A stretch of DNA of 64,000 nucleotides from Aquatica leii. Taxonomy: Eukaryota; Arthropoda; Insecta; Coleoptera; Lampyridae. The stretch is taken from positions 3,436,001-3,500,000 of the forward strand of contig CM069435.1 of assembly GCA_035610365.1 (NCBI GenBank). Direction: 5' to 3'. The translations under genes were made by a program, and so were the position numbers. Shown in pieces: positions 46,334 to 56,140 of this stretch; the stretch's first letter is position 1; each line of letters opens with the position of its first letter. The notes below the pieces were generated by a model. It was given only the letters and a program-made list of their open reading frames with translations. It was not told the DNA's origin and ran no database searches.

Positions 46334-46692
46334 CGTTGTGTCTCACGCTAGGGTTACCCCATGGGATTTAACATGGGAAAATGGAAATTATTTTTTTCCT
46401 GCTTCCCAAATTAAAAAAATGGGAAATTTAAAGTGGCACTTAAAACGTTTCTAAAAACAATTTTTTGATTATAATTTGATAATTAATAAATTAATTACAG
46501 GCATTTGAAATTCGAAATTTTGAAGGTTTTTCGCGCATGCGATTCAGATTGGCTATCTTAGGTTTTTAAAGTAATATGGATGCTAAAATTAAATTGTAGC
46601 CCGTCAAATCAACGTTATGCAACTTTATTTTTGAAGAAATGGAAATTTGAAGAACAAAGACTAGAAAAATTACATTTGAAAATTTTCTGTAG
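46334..46692 (+). repeat. Left TIR of DD41D transposon
   Basis: Matches the reverse complement of 48160-48523 with scattered substitutions and a few indels. Confidence 0.85.
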
Positions 46693-46872
46693 GCTAAAAA
46701 AACCAAATTGCGTCCGCATTTGCGTGCTAATAAACCAGCTTATGATTCCAATACAAAATAAACTTGAATTATGTTTAAGTAAATAGGTATTAAATATCAA
46801 GTTAGCATTGATTTGTTATAAAACACTTGAAGTGTTGACAGTTTTGATAGAATTGTTTTACAAGCTTCGAAA

Positions 46873-47945
46873 ATGAATGTAGAAGAAAAACTTCTTGTGG
46901 TAAAACAATATTTTCGAGGTGTTTCAAAGGTCCAAATTCGAGAAGACTTTGCTGGTTTTTTCGCAGATAGACTAATACCTTTTTTAAAGAGTATCAAAAA
47001 AACGATACAATTATTTGAAACCACTGGCTCCGTAAATCCACCATGTAAATGTCAGCGTCTACCACCCTTACACGATCATGAAGACAACCCTCAGAAGTTG
47101 GCCGTTCTTGCAGCTGTAGACCAAGATCCTGATGTTAGTTTGCGAGAAATTGAAATTAATGGAGGTGTTTCTCGGTCGTCAGCATTCAGGTACTTCAAAC
47201 AGGAGGGCTTTAAAAGTTACCGTTGGCAATGCCATCAAAAATTATTACCACACGATTATTATGATCGTATGAGATTTTGTAAAATAATCACCGGAATGAA
47301 CAATACTAATCGCGATTTTGTAAAACACATTTATTTTTCGGATGAATGTTCATTTAGACTTGATGACAGACCAAATCGAGAAAATAATCGTACATGGTCT
47401 CTTGAAAATCCACACAAATTAGTAAAAGGGCCAAGTCAATGGCGACAAACTGTCAATGTTTGGATGGGCTTACTGGGAAGTCATGTTATTGGTCCTTTTT
47501 TCATTTAAGGTACACTTACTTCCATAAAATATCATTACTTTCTACTAGAAAAAGTGTTTCCACAACTAAATAATGTTGCGGGTGAAAATTACCAAGTTTG
47601 TTTTATGCAAGATGGTGCTCCAGCCCATACTGCTAAACTAAACACTGGGCTTCTGAATGAAGCATTTCCAAATCAATGGATAGGCAAGAATGATTCCATT
47701 ACATGGCCTGCTAGGTCACCTGATTTAAACCCTTGCGATTTTTTTTGTGGAGTTACATAAAAGAAAAATTGTTCAAAGGAGGAAAACGGCATGAAAATAG
47801 GGACGCACTAAAAGATGAAATTCAAGTGATATGCCGAGCTATTACCATTCGTAAATTAGCCAAAACACGAAAAAGATTTGTTGAACGGCTAACCTATTGT
47901 ACAATTCAAGCAGGAGGCATTTTTCAACACCTCATACCCAAATAA
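46873..47945 (+). pseudogene. DD41D transposase
   Basis: About 357 codons with two lesions. Residues 1-110 hold helix-turn-helix-like segments (EEKLLVVKQYFRG; DVSLREIEINGGVSRSSAFRY). The DDE_3 core follows: YFSDECSF (Asp157), then QDGAPAHT, then SPDLNPCDFF. Exactly 41 residues separate the second and third Asp, giving DD41D, a spacing known for a minor Tc1/mariner branch. A TAA interrupts the frame at 47506-47508 before GTLTSIKY, and one T is missing from a T-run after PCD near 47740. All three acidic residues survive, so decay is modest. Confidence 0.85.
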
Positions 47946-48159
47946 GTGATTCGCCGTGGTCGTTCCGCGAAGCAACAGATCGACAATATTAAAGAGGCCC
48001 TTTGCAGGGCCACAAATTCTCAATTGAAATAAATTTTTCTGCACGACGATTATTCGAGCAATCTTCCTGCGTTTGACCTATTGGTACCACGATGAGTCTT
48101 CGTAGATACCTATGTAAATGTAAATTTATGTTTGATTAATTATTTTTTTTCTAGTCTGC

Positions 48160-48523
48160 TACAGAAAATTTTCAAATGTAATTCTTCTAGTCTTTGTTCT
48201 TCAAATTTCCATTTCCTCAAAAATAAAGTAGCATACTGTTGATTTGAAGGGCTACCATTTAATTTTAGCATCCATATTACTTTAAAAACCGAAGATAGCC
48301 AATCTGAATCGCATGCGCGAAAAACCTTTAAAATTTCGAATTTCAAATGCCTGTAACTAATTTATTAATTATCAATCAAAAAATTGTTTTTAGAAACGTT
48401 TTAAGTGCCACTTTAAATCTGCTTCAAAAATTTTGCGATTTCTTAATTTGGGAAGCAGGAAAAAAATAATTTTAATTTTCCCATGTTAAATCTCATGGGG
48501 TACTCCTAGCGTGGGACAGAAGG
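48160..48523 (-). repeat. Right TIR of DD41D transposon
   Basis: Inverted partner of 46334-46692. The minus-strand open frame over 48140-48346 is part of this repeat and is not a gene. Confidence 0.85.
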
Positions 48524-48525
48524 TA

Positions 48526-49372
48526 TAGTAAGTATAAAATAGGAAATTTTACAGAAATGATCAATAATCAAAATCAAAACGAAAGTAAGGTAAACAAAAC
48601 ATTTTTAAAATCAACGACGGAATAACCAAATGGAAAAACCATACACAGAGAAAAATCACAAAATAAACCACAAAGACAACATACCAAAACATGCAAGGTT
48701 TACGTGGCAAAGATTGACTTAACAAAGAAAAAACTGGAAACAGAAAGTAGAAGTTTATACTCAAAATAGCATTTGTGTTTTAACTGCTATTTTTATAGTA
48801 ACTGTTATTATGTTGCCAGCACTGTTGACTTGACATCTTTACTTATAATAACAAAAAACATTGGTAAACTATCGTGTTTTGGAAACATTGTGCTTTTTTC
48901 TTTGTTTGTAGCAGTTTGTCAGACAATTTTGAAGTTATAAAAGAAGCAGCATTATGCAAAAACAATATTTTTTAAATTTTTTAACAACGCTAAGGTATCT
49001 AAGATATTTGCTTTTGTTATATTTTTAAACGTAATTTTTTTTAAAAAAGTGATTGTGACTTTTTTGAGCATCTCTGGTGCTAATTTTTGATTTCTTTATT
49101 TAGAGATTAGTTATTTTTTGAAAAATGCTATAAGCAAACATTTTGTGTTAAAGTGCTTCTAATTAAAACCGTTGACTCATTCAAAAGAGCAAATAATAAT
49201 TTTTTGTTATTGTGTTTTGTAAAGGATCTTAACAAAAATACTTTAAAAGATTATCAATAATAAGTAACAAAAACTACCGTGTAACCAATTTTTTTTTATT
49301 AATGCAATAATGTAACATAAACATTTCTGTATATAATAGTAAACATAAAATAATAACAAAATGTAATTAAAT
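48526..49372. other. AT-rich intergenic stretch
   Basis: Downstream flank of peptide gene B; no other feature recognised. Confidence 0.45.
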
Positions 49373-49591
49373 TTAAATCAAAATTAAGTCACTGACAATA
49401 AGAGGATCAATCACACTAAACGAAGGATCAATCAACATGCTTGGAAAAGTGTCAATTAGCATCAGATCTGGGTTTACTTCGGGTACTGGTGCAGCAAAAG
49501 CAAATGCCAAAATGGCAGCAAAAATAAACTAAAAAAAACATTTTAACTTATGTTAATTAATTTTTGTGTGTCTTACCAATTTCATATACAT
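49373..49591 (-). CDS. Small secreted peptide, paralogue B (2 exons)
   Basis: Exon 1 is 49591-49577 (MYMKL) and exon 2 is 49528-49373. The 48-bp intron has GTAAGA and a T-rich TTTTTTTTAG acceptor. Product 56 residues: signal peptide FIFAAILAFAFA, then a Pro/Asp/Leu/Ile-rich tail with NPDLMLIDTFPS and IDPLIVSDL. It has no Cys, and its acidic, aliphatic repeats (LID, VID, SDL) are spaced 6-9 residues apart. The tail is less conserved than the signal peptide, with most changes conservative. Same strand as paralogue A, 4.3 kb away, with a transposon between them; it arose by tandem duplication. Confidence 0.82.
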
Positions 49592-49650
49592 GTTTGAGTT
49601 TGTTGTGAGCACGAGATGGTTTCTGAATGCCAATTCGTAAAACTCGAGTG

Positions 49651-49678
49651 TTTTTATAGTCATTTGAGTAAAAGATAA
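49651..49678 (-). promoter_or_regulatory. Promoter of peptide gene B: TATA box and GATA-type site
   Basis: On the minus strand TATAAAAA (49651-49658) is 60 bp upstream of the ATG, as in gene A. TTATC (49674-49678) lies about 15 bp further upstream. Confidence 0.55.
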
Positions 49679-49679
49679 A

Positions 49680-51190
49680 TCACCATTATATTTTTGTTGA
49701 TTAATTTAATTGTTTTTTAGTTTTAATCAAATTTTAACTATGTGTTCATTAATGTGATTAGGATATATTATCTTTTCTTTGCAAAAGCTATACAAAAACC
49801 ATACAAAATAGTAACAGTAACATAAAAGTATGATTGCATCATGTCATTAGATTATAATGCGAAGTTAATAAACCAGTTGTAATTTGATTACAATTTAAAG
49901 ATAATTAAATTTAACCAATAGTTTAATCTAAAGCGTTTATTTATATTTTATCTAAGCAGTAATTTGTTATTAATTTCTACAATTTTATGCTTATTGATAT
50001 ACGAATAATATGTATTTTAAATAATTATTGTTTTTAATAATATTTTACTGTTTTTTTTTTTGGATTTCACCTTCATATTAACATTTAATTATTTTTGTTT
50101 TTTCAGTTTTAGTTTACCGATTATCCGTTAATTTACCTTTTTTTGTTGTTTTAGGTTTTATACATTACTTATTGTAGTTAAGTTACTAAATTTTTTATTG
50201 GTTTTTGTTGCTGTTAATTTTTTAAAATATGGTTTCCTCTTTTTTATTGTTGCGTATTGCATTAGACGAAAATTATTAGTGTAAAAATCAATCACCTTTT
50301 AAAAAAATTTATAATTATTAGGATATATAATTTAATCGACACTAGAAGTAAGGCATAATTTGTTTCTTGACGAGTTATGTTTTTATTAGTATATAAATTG
50401 TAAGCTATATGTGAATTTACTGATGCAATTACATTTTGTTACATATTGTATTTGTCACTACAGTGTTTATGTGTTATGTAATAACATATGATACATAGAT
50501 ATGTATGTGCAAGAGATGGCCCATTGAGGAATACGACCTTTTATCTATTAATACTTAACGTACATCACACTACACAGAGATTAATCAAATATGTTTAATT
50601 ATGTAAAGTTATATAAAGTTACATAACTGTATCGCAAAATCCCTCAGTGGTAATTATAAATTAAGCATCAATCTATAAACAGATTTGCATCAAATCTGTA
50701 AACACATTATTCTTAAACGAGAGGAACAAAACTGTATTAAATTATTATAGTAGTTTCAATAAATTGCAATTTAAAGATTAATTATAACAAAACATAAGTA
50801 TAACTTAACACTGAAATGGTGTATTTGATATTTTTTATTTATTAAAAATATTTTAAGGTACATTCTTTCCAACTCATTTTATTTAAATTTAATTAGTAAT
50901 TAAATATTTTAATTAATTACTCTTTATTAAGTTTACATTTTAAGAAACAAGATTTGTTATTTTATATATCTAAATATTGTTTGTTTTCTATTTTATTATT
51001 CAAAAAGTTATTATTAAAGATTAAAACAAAAAAGATAAATTAATTGTGTACATTTTTTTTGGTTTTTTTGTTATATTAAAAAACTTACATATTTTACAAT
51101 ATTGTTAATTTTTTATATACTTGCATTTCAAAACACATTGATTCGATTTTGCAAAAAAATTTTTTTTTGATATTTTTTCGAAGTTTACCC
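49680..51190. other. AT-rich intergenic stretch
   Basis: No gene recognised. A weak match to the direct repeat at 18640/25275 occurs near 50850-50970 (AAACAAGATTTGTT). Confidence 0.4.
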
Positions 51191-51465
51191 ACACAAGATA
51201 ATAGCGTAATTATTTATTATTAATAAACGCGACTAGTTGCAACAATCTAAATCGTCATCTTTAGTCAAACTAAAGGCAAATGAAATCACAAAGTTGATTA
51301 AAAAATATAAAAGAGTCTACAAGTTATTACAAAAAATTATAAATGGCTAATGACAAATGTCAAAAATTAAAAAATTGAAATTGAAACTAATATTAAATAC
51401 GCAGTCATAAGTGATATAAAATGGAAAATAAAAAAAAAGACACAAATTAAAATTTATTCTTTTCT
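51191..51465 (+). repeat. Left long TIR of an interrupted non-coding element
   Basis: Begins ACACAAGATAATAG and matches the reverse complement of 55885-56140 along its length (for example AATGACAAATGTCAAA and TTAGTCAAACTAAA). No coding. It predates the non-LTR insertion between the arms. Confidence 0.72.
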
Positions 51466-51712
51466 ATTTCTTTTTCTAGTTATCATATCTAAAAATATTT
51501 TTTTGTTAATAATAAAGATTCCATTTTTTCTTTAGTTAAATTGGATGTATATAATTTCTTGCTTTTCTTAATTGACTTAAAATTTATCTTCTTTATTCAC
51601 GAACGGCTTCTCACCGGCAATGTTATGATAGTGTAATAACGCGGGGTTTGTCGGTGTCTTTGTGTTACTGTTTTCTCTAGTGAGCTGGCGGTAGCCAAAA
51701 AACGCACAACGC

Positions 51713-52985
51713 ATGAAAATGGATTTATCTGATCTGTCGAGCAAGTTGGGACTTAGGCAGGGTCCCTCTCGGAGCACGCATGTTCTGCCCAAGAATGTTG
51801 AGAGTAGTGGCGCTCCCCATTCTTTTGTAGCCACGCGACAAGGCGTGAAAAATAACACGAATAAGGAAACTACCTCCAAAAAAAAAGGAGAAATCTACTT
51901 TGTGAAAAAAACTTTCGGGCAGTGAGAAAGAGGAATATTTACCCCGGTTCCTGTTGATAGAAAGAGTTGAAAGTAACTTTGAAAAGATTAGCCCATTTGT
52001 GATTGCCAAAGCATTATACGGAATTGCAGGAGACATAAAAAGCGTTAAAAAGGTATTGAGTGGATTATTGGTCGAATGTGTGTCAAAAAAACAATCGATT
52101 GTGTTATTAAACGTCGAAAGAATGGCACAAATGAATGTCAAAGTATCTGTACACAAAACGCTAAATGTGTGTAAAGGTGTAGTTTATTGTTCAGATTTTT
52201 TAAATAGTACCATACAGGAGATACAGGAAGGCCTTAAACACGAAGGGGTAACCCAAGTAAGAAGAATTCAAACTAGACGCGATGGACAAATAATAGACAC
52301 ACCAAACCACGTTTTAACTTTTGAACGGAACATATTACCAAGCACCATCAAAAGCGGATTATATTCTTTAAGAGTAAGACCATATATTCTTCAACCAATG
52401 AGATGCTTTAAATACCAAGCATTCGGTCATACATCTTTAAGATGTAACAAACCCCAAATTTGCATATGTGGAAAACCTTTACACGAAGGAAAAGCATGCA
52501 AGCAGCCACTAAAATGCGTTAACTGTGGCGTGGAACATTCTGTTCGGTCAAAAGAATGCCCCATATATAAAAGAGAATTTCGAGTTTAAAAAATTAAAAC
52601 AATTCAGAAAGTCTCTTATGCTGAAGCAAGAAATTTGTTAAAAACATCTCCTGTCAGTGTATCGCAAAGTTTCTCGCAAGCGGTTACACGAAACCAAACA
52701 AAAACAAATACAGCCGAGATTGTACAGGAAACTGTAAAACTCATAATCCCAAAAATAACAACCGAAAAATGACAAGATAGAACGAGTGCAATGATTCATA
52801 GCTCTGCACCAATGGAAGTTAAGAAACCTACCAAAAAAAGGGCACTACCAGCATTTCCAACCGACTCTATTACGAGCAAGGTGATAGATGCTGATTTTAT
52901 CAACCCTGCTACGCGAAGGCAAAAAAAAGGTTGGCCCAAAGGTAAACCTCAAAAACCGAGTGTTTCACCATCTAGTCAAACATAA
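51713..52985 (+). pseudogene. Non-LTR ORF1 (Gag-like nucleic-acid-binding protein)
   Basis: Start ATG at 51713. The frame shifts near 51915, continues open to 52589, and after a stop resumes to 52985 with another stop near 52770. An RRM-like/PRE_C2HC stretch precedes three zinc knuckles: CFKYQAFGHTSLRC, CICGKPLHEGKAC and CVNCGVEHSVRSKEC. In the first knuckle the second Cys is Tyr. The C-terminus is Lys/Pro-rich. The usual role is RNA binding and chaperoning of the retrotransposon RNP. Confidence 0.82.
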
Positions 52986-53009
52986 GCTGTGATATTTTAT
53001 TTACCTAGT

Positions 53010-55771
53010 CATTTTACTTGTTTGTCTGTTATACGTTCTTTTATCGTCTTATACTTATACGTTATTTATTTATTTATCTAACTATTTAAATTATTTATTG
53101 TAAGGATCACCTACCTGAATTACAACTGCTAATAAATAAAAACGACCCTTTTTGTTTATGTTTACAAAAAACACATTTTAAACCAAATGAAAACTTTAAA
53201 CTCCAAAACTATAACATCTACCGCTGCGACGTAAATCCAATCAGCCGCGCAAAAGCCGGAGTCGCTATATTTTTGAAATCAACTTACGTAAACACAAAAA
53301 CAGAAATAAAATCAAATCTTCAAGTAATTACTGTCCGAATAAATTTCTCCCTAAAGGCTACAATATGTAATTTATATCTTCCGGACTCAAACTGGACCCC
53401 AAACGATATCAAAACAATATAACAACAGTTACCAAAACCTTTTATCGTTACAGACGATTTCAACGCACACTCAACAGTATGGGGCTCAGAAAAACTAATC
53501 ATAGAGGTACAATATTGGAAAATATTTTTGATGAAGAAGATTTACTTATATTAAACAATGGGAAACACACGCACTTTAACCAAATCTCGGTCAAAGAGTC
53601 CGCAATAGACCTAACAATAGTGACCGCTAAGCGATCTTTATTACAGTGATCATTATCCGATAATTATCTCTACTAGACAACCAAAGACAACAATTGAAGC
53701 AAAAAAAAAATGGAATATTAAAAAAGCTGATTGGCAAAAATACTAAAACAATCTAAAAGATGTGGTTCTACAAAACAACATAGAAATAGATCTCAAAACA
53801 TTTACCAAAACTGTAATAGAAGCTGCTCATGCAAGCATACCGACATCCAAAAGCACAAAATTTCAAAGAAACGTTCCTTGGTGGAATGCCGACATTAAAT
53901 CTACACTTTAACGTTTTTAAAAAGCATCCAACCATAGGTAATCTGATGAAATTAAAAAAAAAAACGAGCACTTGTTCGGAAAAAAATCATAGAAAGTAAA
54001 CGTACTTGCTGGCAAACATATGTGACCACAATGACAAACCAAACTCCATCTACAGAAGTTTGGAATAAAATACGTCGCATAAACAACAAAGCATATCAAA
54101 GCCAACAAATAACATTACAAATAAATAATGAATTCACTAATGACACACTCAGCGTAGTACTCGAAAAATGGTTAATACCTAGTTAACTTAGTACTTAGAA
54201 ACACAACATCTTTTGTCCAAAACTCAAATGGGGAACCATTCAACGATTGACGCTCTAGTATATCTCAAAAATGAAGTACTAAACGGTTTTATGCAAAAAG
54301 AGCACTTAGTCGTCGTAACTTTTGACATTCAACGTGCCTTTGACATGACATGGAGTTATGCGATCCTAAAAAAACTACAGTTGGGGAATCAAAGGACGAT
54401 TATCAAAATTTATTTGTGATTTCTTAAAAAAATAGAAAGTTCTACACCCAAATAATCCAAAAAACATCGACTATACGACCATTAGAAAACGGAATCCCTC
54501 AAGGATCAATCCTAAGTGCAACTCTATTCATAATCGCAATGCAGAACCTGATAGAAACAATACCACCTAACATAAAATATTATGCATATGTCGACGACTT
54601 AATGATTTGCTATAGCCATAAAGACATACTTATTATTGAAGAAACTCTGCAGCATGGAATCAATAAACTAGCAAGCACCGCAACTTCCATAGGCTTTAAA
54701 TTTGGGGAATCTAAAACAAGCAGTATTAATTTTTGCAGACTTTGCACGAGACACGATCACCCAAACCTAAACATTAACGGCACCAATATCCAAAACAAAA
54801 ATAGCATAAATATTTTAGGCGTAATTTTTGACAATAAATTGTACTAGAAAGAGCACATTTCACACACCACAGCAGCATGTAAAAAACGCCTTAATATGTT
54901 AAGTTGCATACCAAACATAAAGTGGGGAGCAGACAGAAACATATTACTCAACGTATTTAGAGCCCTCATACTAAACAAAATTGATTATGGTAACACAGTA
55001 TATGGATCAGCCCGGAAAAGTAGATTAAAAACCTCGACTCTACAAAGGAGCATATAGGACGAGTCCAGCACCAGCTATGTCTTGTATAACTGGCCTACTA
55101 CTACTTAATTACAGAAGGCAACTATAACTACTTAAATACTCTTTTAAATTACAAAACAATCATTGACACATCAATAACAAGCTGTTTAAAATATCTAAAG
55201 ATCAAGATGTATATAGAAATTATCAACAAAGACCAACATATGCAAAACCAAGCTACATTCGTGCACAAGAATTTACCAACGACATCAACTTTCCAATAAC
55301 GCCAATACATACATGTTTATACCAACCAAATCCACCTTGGTCAAACTGCAAAATTATAAACCTCAATTTGAAAGATATTCTAAATAACATTAATCACGAA
55401 ATTAATAATCAGTGGCAACAAAAATGGAACAGCACAGACACTCAATTAAAAACAATCAAACCGTGCATTAAAGTTTGGGACACCCTTTATCTTATAAAAA
55501 GAAAAGAAAATGTAGTCTTAACACGCTTACGAATAAGACATACCAACCTAACAGCATCTCATATGTTAACAAATAGACAAAGAACCAAGTGCGAAACATG
55601 TGATACAAATTTAACAGTACCGACATATTATTAAACTGCACAAAATACAAGAATATACGGGAAAAATTGAAGTTATCAGAAAAATTAGAGGAAACGTTAC
55701 GAAACAACCCAGAAAGTATCAAAAAAACATTGTGCTATTTATACCAAACAAAACTGTTTCTAAAAATATAA
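53010..55771 (+). pseudogene. Non-LTR ORF2 (APE endonuclease and RT), lacking RNase H
   Basis: The endonuclease is readable in mixed frames at 53110-53900: NYNIYRCDVN, AGVAIFLKS, TDDFNAHSTVWGS, SDHYPII and VPWWNADI. RT: VVTFDIQRAFD (54310-54342), LENGIPQGSILSATLF (near 54490-54530), YAYVDDLMICY (54575-54615) and INILGVIFDN. After a PPW motif near 55340 the sequence goes straight to QWQQKWNSTDTQLKTIKP and RLRIRHTNLT. The RNase H domain that I-type elements have there is absent. The C-terminal CETCDTNLT region shifts frame and ends at 55771. Many stops. Confidence 0.82.
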
Positions 55772-55884
55772 GAAAAGAAATAAAACAAAAATTATTATAG
55801 CAAATGGCCATAGTAGCCGATGCTTAAATAAAAAAAAATTGTTTTAATAAAATTCTTGATCTAATCGTTTTTCCTCTTCTTCAT

Positions 55885-56140
55885 AATCAATTTTAAATTG
55901 CTTCTTTTTTCATTTTTTATATATTTCTATTTCATTACTTATGGCTGTGTATTTAATGTTCAGTTTGAATTTATTATTTTTAATTTTGACATTTGTCATT
56001 CACTTTTTATATTTTATAATAACTGGTAAGCTTTTTTAAATGTTTAATTATTTTTGTTAATTCACTTGTTTTTAGTTTGACTAATGATAACCATTGAGAT
56101 AGTTGAAACTAGTCTCGTTTATTATTCTATTATCTTGTGT
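55885..56140 (-). repeat. Right long TIR of the interrupted non-coding element
   Basis: Reverse complement partner of 51191-51465. It ends CTATTATCTTGTGT at 56140. The next bases outside each arm do not form an obvious duplication. Confidence 0.72.

Larger units (their letters stand above)
46334..48523 (+). mobile_element. Tc1/mariner-type transposon, DD41D, with long TIRs
   Basis: About 2190 bp flanked by TA (46332-46333, 48524-48525). The terminal inverted repeats are about 355 bp and clearly alignable (TGTCYCACGCTAGG near the tips, GCGCATGCGATTCAGATTGGC inside, read on the left arm). A single transposase reading frame lies between them. It sits between the two peptide genes. Confidence 0.85.
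51590..55838 (+). mobile_element. Non-LTR retrotransposon, I/jockey type, decayed
   Basis: A 5' UTR near 51590-51712 with a more balanced base composition is followed by ORF1 (zinc knuckles) and ORF2 (APE endonuclease, RT), and a 3' tail GCTTAAATAAAAAAAAA. Both ORFs carry multiple stops or frameshifts. It lies between the arms of an older inverted-repeat element. No clear target-site duplication was found. Confidence 0.85.

Noticed and set aside
48140..48346. Minus-strand 68-codon frame matching 46580-46786 (+)
   Set aside because: Both are within the TIRs of the DD41D element; similarity is due to the repeat.
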